A stretch of DNA of 38,482 bases from Anaerolineae bacterium. GTDB lineage: Bacteria > Chloroflexota > Anaerolineae > JAAYZQ01. The stretch spans positions 1 through 38,482 of the forward strand of contig JAFGIA010000092.1 in NCBI GenBank assembly GCA_016929795.1, in the 5' to 3' direction. A program made the position numbers and the translations under genes. Numbering within the stretch: position 1 is the stretch's first letter; each line of letters begins with the position of its first letter. Below are positions 33,610 to 38,482 of the stretch, one piece after another. The notes beneath the pieces are model-generated. The model was not told where the DNA came from, made no database searches, and worked only from the letters and a program-made list of their open reading frames with translations.

Positions 33610-35481
33610 ATGAAAAGATCAAACGCTGTTCCGGCCGGCCGGCCCGCGACTTCCTTGTCCGCCCGCCTGGCCCACCAAGTCCGTGACTACTGGCAGGCGC
33701 TGCGCAATACGCCGCAGGCCTTCCGCCTGGTGTGGGCCGCCAGCCGCCGCGCCGCCCTGATAGGCATCGGCCTCATGCTGATTGCAGCCGCCCTGCCGGC
33801 GGCGCAGGCCTGGGCCGGCAAGCTGATCATCGACTCGATCGTGGAGGCGGCTCGCCTGGGCCTGGAACCGATGGCCGGGCTGCGCTACGTGCTGCCCTAC
33901 CTGGCCCTCGAGTTCGGGCTCCTGCTCGTCGGCTCGGTGACCAGCCAGGTGCGCAGCCTCTCCGATCGCATCCTCCAATCTCACTTGACGAACCACGTCA
34001 ACAGCCTGATCATCAACAAGGCGATCCGCCTCGACCTGCAATTCTTTGAAGATCCGATCTTTTATGACACATTACAAAACGCACGGCGCCAGGCAGACAC
34101 AAGCGCGCTCAACATTGTCAATTCGACCCTGCGTTTGATGCAGCAGGCCATCACCCTGGCATCGCTCATCGCCCTGCTGGTGGGGTTCAGTCCGTGGTTG
34201 GCCGTGATTGTTTTCGTAGCGGCCATCCCCTCGTTTCTGTCACAATCTCAGTACGCCGAGCGCGCCTTTCGCGCCGTCAGCCGCCGCGCTCCGGAAGCTC
34301 GCCTGCTGAACTACCTGGAGATGTTGCTCACCGGCAACGAGAGCGTCAAAGAGATCAAGCTTTTCGGGCTGGGCAAGCCACTGCTCAAGCGCTACCAGGA
34401 GCTGTTCACCCGCTTCTACCTGGAGGACCAGGCCATTGCCCAAAAACGCACGCTGGCGGGGCTGGCCTGGGGCCTGCTCTCCAACCTGGCCTACTATGGC
34501 AGCTATGCCTGGATCGTCCTGCGCACGGTCTCGGGGGCCATCACCCTGGGCGACATGACCATGTTCCTGTCGATCTTTCGCCAATCCCAGAACTCGATCA
34601 GCTCGCTGCTCGACAGCGTGAACCGCCTCTACGAGAGCAACCTGTTTCTTGACAACCTGATGACCTACCTGGAACTGGAACCAGTGCTGGTCGCGCCGGT
34701 GGATGGCCTGATCGCCCCTGAGCCGATCCGCCAGGGTATCGAGTTTCGCGGCGTCTCGTTTTGCTACCCTGGTTCGGACGTCTATGTGCTGCGCGATATC
34801 AATCTCCACATCCACCCGGGCGAGCGCATTGCACTGGTGGGCCTGAACGGGGCGGGCAAGACGACACTGATCAAGCTGCTGACACGGCTGTACGATCCCA
34901 CCGAGGGACAGGTGCTGCTCGACGGGGTGGACCTGCGCGAGTATGACCTGGCCAGCCTGCACCAGCGCTTTGGTGTGATCTTTCAGGATTTTGTGCGCTA
35001 CCAGTTTACCGTGCGGGAGAACATCGGGTTCGGCCAGGTGGATGCCCTGGACGATTTCACCCGGATCACGGGCGCCGCAGACCGGGGTGGCGCCAGCCCG
35101 ATCATCGCCCACATGCCCAACGGCTACGATACCATGCTCGGCCGGCGATGGGAGAAGGGGCACGAGCTGTCGGGCGGGCAGTGGCAAAAGATTGCCCTGG
35201 CGCGGGCGTTCATGCGCAAAGCCGAAGTATTGGTGTTGGACGAGCCCACCTCCGCCCTCGACGCGGAAGCAGAGTACGACATATTCCGGCGCTTTGGTGA
35301 GCTGATGGAAGGCCGTATCGCCGTGTTGATCTCGCACCGTTTCTCGACTGTGCGCATGGCCGATCGCATCGCCGTGTTATCGGAAGGCAAGATCGTCGAG
35401 CTGGGCAGCCACGCCGAGTTGATCCAGGCGGATGGCTCCTACGCCCGGCTGTTCAACCTGCAAGCGGAAGGGTATCGTTAG
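33610..35481 (+). CDS. ABC transporter, fused permease and ATPase (exporter type)
   Basis: A 623-residue half-transporter. An N-terminal membrane domain of six segments (about residues 45-330) precedes the ATPase. The latter carries Walker [11 protein letters not shown] (about 411-420), Q-loop [19 protein letters not shown], signature [14 protein letters not shown], Walker [13 protein letters not shown] and the H-loop [14 protein letters not shown]. All catalytic residues are present. The signature LSGGQWQK and the [10 protein letters not shown] lead-in are typical of the exporter group that includes lipid, peptide and drug pumps. It would act as a homodimer, or as a heterodimer with a subunit encoded elsewhere. 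About 40 charged residues precede the first membrane segment. The ATG has only a weak ribosome-binding site (AGAGTG). Substrate unknown. Confidence 0.87.
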   Translation: MKRSNAVPAGRPATSLSARLAHQVRDYWQALRNTPQAFRLVWAASRRAALIGIGLMLIAAALPAAQAWAGKLIIDSIVEAARLGLEPMAGLRYVLPYLALEFGLLLVGSVTSQVRSLSDRILQSHLTNHVNSLIINKAIRLDLQFFEDPIFYDTLQNARRQADTSALNIVNSTLRLMQQAITLASLIALLVGFSPWLAVIVFVAAIPSFLSQSQYAERAFRAVSRRAPEARLLNYLEMLLTGNESVKEIKLFGLGKPLLKRYQELFTRFYLEDQAIAQKRTLAGLAWGLLSNLAYYGSYAWIVLRTVSGAITLGDMTMFLSIFRQSQNSISSLLDSVNRLYESNLFLDNLMTYLELEPVLVAPVDGLIAPEPIRQGIEFRGVSFCYPGSDVYVLRDINLHIHPGERIALVGLNGAGKTTLIKLLTRLYDPTEGQVLLDGVDLREYDLASLHQRFGVIFQDFVRYQFTVRENIGFGQVDALDDFTRITGAADRGGASPIIAHMPNGYDTMLGRRWEKGHELSGGQWQKIALARAFMRKAEVLVLDEPTSALDAEAEYDIFRRFGELMEGRIAVLISHRFSTVRMADRIAVLSEGKIVELGSHAELIQADGSYARLFNLQAEGYR

Positions 35482-35507
35482 GGGAGTGTCATCTCAATAA
35501 AGGGACA

Positions 35508-35544
35508 AGTTGGGGTGTATGCGGCGCCCGCATACACCCCAACT
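35508..35544. terminator. Perfect 17-bp hairpin, bidirectional terminator
   Basis: Arms 35508-35524 and 35528-35544 pair exactly around a 3-nt CGC loop. Outer sequences ATAAAGGG (35497-35504) and CCCTCTTTAT (35549-35558) can extend the stem and give T-rich ends in both directions. It lies between the convergent ABC exporter and DUF35-like genes. Confidence 0.85.
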
Positions 35545-35575
35545 GACCCCCTCTTTATGGCAATAAGTGTGGCTC

Positions 35576-36115
35576 TTACTCTGCCGGATAGAAATAGATG
35601 TCTGTTGGCTTGAACTTGCTCAACCGGCGGAATCGGCCCTTGACCTTCATCCCGATCCAGTCGGTGCTCGCCTCGGCAGGATCTACCCCGATCAGGCGGG
35701 CCAGGAAAAGGGTATCCGCGCCGGGGAACTCGACCTGGATCAGCACGTAGGGCGTCTCGGGCAGAAACTCCTCGCTGCCAAAGTGACACACGGTAAAGGC
35801 GTGCACGGTGCCTTCGGCCGGGAACTCGACCCAGTCGGTTTCATGGCCCGTGTACATGTCGTGGCCGCGCGCCGTGGCATAGGTATAGCCCGTCTCCGGA
35901 TCGCGGCTGGCCAAAAAGTGCCCATTGGCCAGGCCGGCGAAAAAGGGCGAGTCCTGGCCGTAGGAGTGGAGATAGGTGACGCTGTAGGGCTGCTCGATCA
36001 GGATCGGCGCCATCTTTTTCAAGCTCTCCAGAGCCGCCTCGTCCAGCTCGGTGGGAAAGGGCACGGTGTGCAGCACATAGCCGCCAAAGGTTTCTTCCAT
36101 GCTGTGGGTGGCCAT
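35576..36115 (-). CDS. DUF35/OB-fold protein partnering the thiolase-fold protein, zinc ribbon lost
   Basis: A 179-residue protein. The N-terminal helix and FFAGLANGHFLASR (58-71) match the start of DUF35 proteins (FWEGLREGRLLIQRC). VEFPAEGTVHAFTV (96-109) and LIQVEFPGADTLFLARLIG (125-143) form the OB-fold, ending RFRRLSKFKPTDIYFYP. Between them, where the family has a four-cysteine zinc ribbon, residues 66-95 hold no Cys at all; the only Cys is C110. DUF35 proteins act as acyl-CoA-binding partners of thiolase-fold enzymes. The ATG at 36115 lies 1 nt after the thiolase-fold gene's stop, and GGAGGA inside that gene's end serves as ribosome-binding site. Upstream in-frame ATGs to 36262 would lie within the other gene and are rejected. 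Confidence 0.75.
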   Translation of the reverse strand: MATHSMEETFGGYVLHTVPFPTELDEAALESLKKMAPILIEQPYSVTYLHSYGQDSPFFAGLANGHFLASRDPETGYTYATARGHDMYTGHETDWVEFPAEGTVHAFTVCHFGSEEFLPETPYVLIQVEFPGADTLFLARLIGVDPAEASTDWIGMKVKGRFRRLSKFKPTDIYFYPAE

Positions 36116-36116
36116 C

Positions 36117-37475
36117 CTATTCCTCCTTCTCCAGGATGCTGACAGTGACGTAGGTGCCGGTGCCGGCATGGCTGTGAATGGCACCTCGTTTGGCACCGGG
36201 CACCTGCAGGGTCGCGTCGCCAAAGTGCTTGTCGACCGTGTGCTGCAGCTCCCAGATGGCAAACACGGCCTGCATCAGCCCGGTGGCGCCCACGGGATGC
36301 CCGCAGGCGATCAGCCCGCCGCTGGGGTTGACCGCACACACCGGCGCATCGGGCAGGTCCAGCCCATAGTCCACGTTGGGCAAAAACGCCTTGCCACTGG
36401 CGGCAAAGGGGCCGCCTTCCCCGTAGCGGCACAGCCCCATATCCTCGTACGTCTGGATCTCGGAGCTGGTGTAGGCGTCGTGCAGCTCGACGAAATCGAT
36501 CTCATCCAGCGGATCGGTAATGCCTGCGAACTTGTACGCTTCCTTGGACGCCATGCGCCCGGCACGGAATGAGTGAATGCCCGGGTAGCGAAAGCCATGG
36601 TCCCAGAGGTTCTTGTAATAAGCCCGGGTCTCGGCCGTGTCCTCGTTGGGCAGCAGGTTATATTTCAGGAAATCGTCATAACTCTGGTGGGGGCGGTCGG
36701 CCATGCGCATGGCATCGGTGCCGCGGCCGATGCCGGTGACGCGCACGCGAGGGATGCGCTGGCCGCCGGCTTTTTCCAGCTTGGCCAGGCCATCCTCGCT
36801 GCACAGGATGGTGGCTGCCGCGCCGTCGGACATGACGCAGATATCGAGCCGGGTCAGGGGCCAGGCCACCATCGGCGCGTTGCGCACATCGGCCACGGTC
36901 AGCTTTTCCCGTTTTTGGGCATAGGGGTTGTGGTAGGCATTCATGTGGTTCTTGACCGAGACGTGGGCCATCTGCTCGGGCGTGGTGCCAAACTCTTTCA
37001 TGTGGCGCGTGACCATCATGGCATAGTAGCCCGAGTAAAATCCGCCGACCGGGTAATCAAAGCTCACGTCCGAGGCGAGGGCGATGAATTCGTTGCCCTT
37101 CCAGGTCGCCACGTGGCTCATCGTCTCAAAGCCGTAGGCCAGGCAGACGTCCATGTAGCCGGAGGCGATCGCCTTCCACGCCTCCTGGAAGCAGATGCCG
37201 CCCGTGGCACCGCCTCCCTCCACCCGGTGGCTCGGCTTGGGGCACATCCCCAGGTAGTCCTGGGCGATGATGGCGGCCATGAGCTGGCGCGCAAAGTGGT
37301 CGGAAAAGTACGAGGCCACCGTGCCATCCACGATCTCTACGAACTGGCGATGGGTCAGTCCGAGGTCGGCAATGGCATAGTCGTAAGCCTCTTTGACCAA
37401 CGCGGGATAGGTCTTGTCCGGGCGGGCCTTGGCAAACTTGCTCACCCCACCGGACACAGCATAAACGGGTCGCAT
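36117..37475 (-). CDS. Thiolase-fold protein (SCP-x/Ltp-like) lacking the nucleophilic cysteine
   Basis: A 452-residue protein with the overall sequence of SCP-x-type thiolases: YAVSGGVSKF at the start, DGAAATILCSEDGL in the middle, VELHDAYTSSEIQTYE (H332, Y335), NPSGGLIACGHPVGATG (H393) and IHSHAGTGTYVTV near the end. At the nucleophile position, where thiolases read VE.ACASG, this protein reads VEGGGATGG (85-93), with G89 in place of the Cys. C95 lies six residues on and C391 precedes GHP, but neither is the standard residue. Known thiolase-fold proteins without this Cys include steroid side-chain retro-aldolases (Ltp2) that work with DUF35 partners, and such a partner follows here. The ATG at 37475 has AAGGAGG 9 nt upstream; an earlier GTG-led extension is rejected. 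Confidence 0.8.
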   Translation of the reverse strand: MRPVYAVSGGVSKFAKARPDKTYPALVKEAYDYAIADLGLTHRQFVEIVDGTVASYFSDHFARQLMAAIIAQDYLGMCPKPSHRVEGGGATGGICFQEAWKAIASGYMDVCLAYGFETMSHVATWKGNEFIALASDVSFDYPVGGFYSGYYAMMVTRHMKEFGTTPEQMAHVSVKNHMNAYHNPYAQKREKLTVADVRNAPMVAWPLTRLDICVMSDGAAATILCSEDGLAKLEKAGGQRIPRVRVTGIGRGTDAMRMADRPHQSYDDFLKYNLLPNEDTAETRAYYKNLWDHGFRYPGIHSFRAGRMASKEAYKFAGITDPLDEIDFVELHDAYTSSEIQTYEDMGLCRYGEGGPFAASGKAFLPNVDYGLDLPDAPVCAVNPSGGLIACGHPVGATGLMQAVFAIWELQHTVDKHFGDATLQVPGAKRGAIHSHAGTGTYVTVSILEKEE

Positions 37476-37555
37476 AGAACTTGCCTCCTTTTTCTCTGTC
37501 TCGTAGATTGTCACTGCGGTTCAATCTTGGGCAAACCTCGTGCCGCCCTGGCCTG

Positions 37556-37752
37556 AAAAGAAAAGGCCGCCCCTCCCACTCGCTGGCGGAGTGAAACGGG
37601 TGGCCCACAAGGTGGATTGGCACCCACCTTGGTTGCTACCACCTCACAGACGTGCTCCCTGTTGCGCTGCCTGCCACGCAGCAGAGCCCAATCCACGCCG
37701 GCACCTCCCCAGGCGATCCATGCCGAGCTCGGGGATCCGGGGCATCCCACTG
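37556..37752 (-). ncRNA. Structured leader or small RNA ending in an intrinsic terminator, class unknown
   Basis: The minus-strand promoter at 37759-37787 predicts a transcript from about 37752. About 197 nt later a strong hairpin (arms 37589-37605 and 37565-37581, 7-nt loop; 13 Watson-Crick and 2 G.U pairs with 2 mismatches) is followed by TTTTCTTTT (37564-37556). The thiolase-fold gene starts 80 nt further on, so this is either a separate small RNA or a leader with attenuation. Upstream, CAAGGTGG/CCACCTTG forms a perfect 8-bp stem (37624-37631 with 37608-37615). A competing 9-bp pairing, GTGGATTGG with CCAATCCAC, joins 37688-37696 to 37612-37620. The two stems share bases and exclude each other. 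A further hairpin lies at 37659-37684. I could not match a known riboswitch; parts recall a T-box but the consensus is not met. Confidence 0.5.
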
Positions 37753-37758
37753 CACCCC

Positions 37759-37787
37759 ACTATACCACGTTCTGATCCAGAGGTCAA
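37759..37787 (-). promoter_or_regulatory. Sigma-70-type promoter for the thiolase-fold/DUF35 operon leader
   Basis: On the minus strand, TTGACC (37782-37787) and TATAGT (37759-37764) are separated by 17 nt. It is the best promoter in this intergenic region and lies just downstream of the terminator at 37811-37856. Confidence 0.65.
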
Positions 37788-37810
37788 ACGGCTTCCCTGA
37801 TATGGGGAAA

Positions 37811-37856
37811 GGGGGCAGGCGGGCGGCGCTGATTCTCATGCCGCCAGCCCGCCCCC
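37811..37856 (-). terminator. GC-rich terminator hairpin after the small secreted protein gene
   Basis: Arms 37811-37827 and 37840-37856 pair at 15 of 17 positions with a 12-nt loop. On the minus strand it is followed by TTTCCCC. It is about 120 nt past the stop of the small secreted protein gene; the 37857-37973 stretch between holds no gene, only a short GGGG/CCCC hairpin. Confidence 0.6.
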
Positions 37857-37973
37857 TTGGTCATGCAGCGAGCGTGGGGATTGCTCCCCCAGGCGCGATC
37901 TGTCGCCGGGTGCCCAGGCGATCGGGGGAGACCGTCTCAAGGCCTCCACACAAGCCAGGGCCTCGGGCCGCCA

Positions 37974-38204
37974 TCAAGGGGTAGCGTTCTTGAGCACCAC
38001 CGGCAGGTAGACGAACGGCGACGTCGCCAGCCACTCGGGCCGCGAGGTGTCGAGTGTGTAACAGGCCTGCACACCGACGTCGGTCACCAGGTTCTCTGCG
38101 CCACCGACCGGCAAGGCATGTACCGTCAATAGCCCCGCGCCAAGTGTAGATAACAACAGAATCAGGAGCAATCCCGCCGTAATGGTTGTGAAGTTTCTCG
38201 TCAT
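37974..38204 (-). CDS. Small secreted protein with a YLPVV C-terminal end
   Basis: A 76-residue protein. Residues 4-30 form a signal peptide (FTTITAGLLLILLLSTLGAG, cleavage probably after VHA at 28-30). The mature part is about 46 residues, with a single Cys (C48), and ends SPFVYLPVVLKNATP. The ATG at 38204 follows GGGGAGGTG at a good distance; a longer reading from 38345 would lie inside the upstream gene and has no ribosome-binding site. It is not recognised as a known family. Its last residues share the pattern aromatic-Leu-Pro-x-Val with the two giant secreted proteins, suggesting a common export or anchoring signal. It follows the partial gene at 38246 by 41 nt on the same strand. Confidence 0.65.
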   Translation of the reverse strand: MTRNFTTITAGLLLILLLSTLGAGLLTVHALPVGGAENLVTDVGVQACYTLDTSRPEWLATSPFVYLPVVLKNATP

Positions 38205-38245
38205 TGTATCACACCTCCCCTCTTGGTGCTGTGAATACTTGGCGC

Positions 38246-38482
38246 CTAATCCTCGGAACTGACCCACCTGGACTGCAGCCAGACGGTGAGTTTCTTGATC
38301 TCGCACAGGCACCTCGTCCCATCGCTGCAGGTGACCCTGCCCCACAGATTTGCCGTAAAGTGGCCGTACAGGCTGGGCGCCGGGATGGTCACCGTCGCAG
38401 GGTTTGTGCTGCTGGACGCCGGGCCATTGGCATAGTCCACGATGAGCGCTGCCTCAACCTTGGTCACCCCACATTCGGGGAA
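38246..38482 (-). CDS. Unknown protein, C-terminal part (5' end outside window)
   Basis: The minus-strand frame is open from the window's edge (starting FPECGVTKVEAALIVDY) to a stop at 38246-38248, giving 78 visible residues. The visible part has three Cys in a compact group (VTCSDGTRCLCEIKKL) and beta-rich character (TVTIPAPSLYGHFTANLWGRV). I do not recognise the family. It precedes the small secreted protein gene by 41 nt and is probably in the same transcript, so it may also be an exported protein. An internal GTG at 38467 could be mistaken for the start, but the frame continues upstream of it. Confidence 0.55.
   Translation of the reverse strand, partial: FPECGVTKVEAALIVDYANGPASSSTNPATVTIPAPSLYGHFTANLWGRVTCSDGTRCLCEIKKLTVWLQSRWVSSED

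Noticed and set aside
37556..37752. Known T-box riboswitch
   Set aside because: GGTGGTAGC and GGTGGGTGCC resemble parts of the T-box sequence, but neither fits the full GGGTGGNACCGCG consensus and I could not place a specifier loop; kept only as a leader of unknown class.

Overview
The window looks like a contig from a GC-rich member of the Chloroflexota, probably of the Anaerolineae/Caldilineae type. This rests on its gene content (a nucleoside BMP-type ABC system, a fused serine hydroxymethyltransferase/T-protein, a bifunctional phosphoglucose/phosphomannose isomerase), on very large secreted multidomain proteins that end in YLPLV-like tails, and on intergenic hairpins built from 7-8 bp tandem repeats. 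The placement is an inference from style and content; there is no rRNA or marker gene here.

Layout. 2-424: the end of a SAM-dependent methyltransferase gene running into REP-like palindromes. 529-11391 (+): a tightly packed operon with a xanthine dehydrogenase-family [2Fe-2S]/molybdopterin fusion, two BMP-type permeases, a BMP lipoprotein, a double ATPase, and a SHMT-GcvT fusion. It reads as purine/nucleoside uptake, oxidation and glycine/one-carbon handling. 11467-13140 (+): an ABC-F ATPase. 13211-15141 (-): a phosphoglucose/phosphomannose isomerase and a divergent RsmI-like methyltransferase. 15333-22589 (+): a lone receiver-domain protein, then an S1P-lyase-like PLP decarboxylase, a zinc alcohol dehydrogenase, a UMF1-type MFS protein, a ThDP-dependent lyase/synthase and an SDR. 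Their order suggests one catabolic unit, possibly for sphingoid bases or other amino alcohols. 22656-31908 (-): two giant secreted proteins (1083 and 1968 aa) sharing a C-terminal module and a YLP[LI]VTR end. 32247-35481 (+): an MFS transporter and a fused ABC exporter, each with a well-spaced sigma-70-type promoter. 35576-37475 (-): a DUF35-like protein and a thiolase-fold protein, preceded by a 277-nt structured leader that contains its own terminator. 37974-38482 (-): a small secreted protein with a YLPVV end and the 3' part of an unknown gene.

The main points of novelty are: (i) the thiolase-fold/DUF35 pair, in which the nucleophilic Cys and all zinc-ribbon Cys are gone, behind an attenuator-like leader of unknown class; (ii) a shared C-terminal YLPxV end on three secreted proteins of very different size; (iii) a family of locus-specific tandem-repeat hairpins that separates transcription units, one relative of which sits in frame inside the xanthine dehydrogenase gene; (iv) the SHMT-GcvT fusion tied to a purine transport operon; (v) the S1P-lyase/ThDP-enzyme cluster. 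All calls come from reading the sequence; no database search was run.
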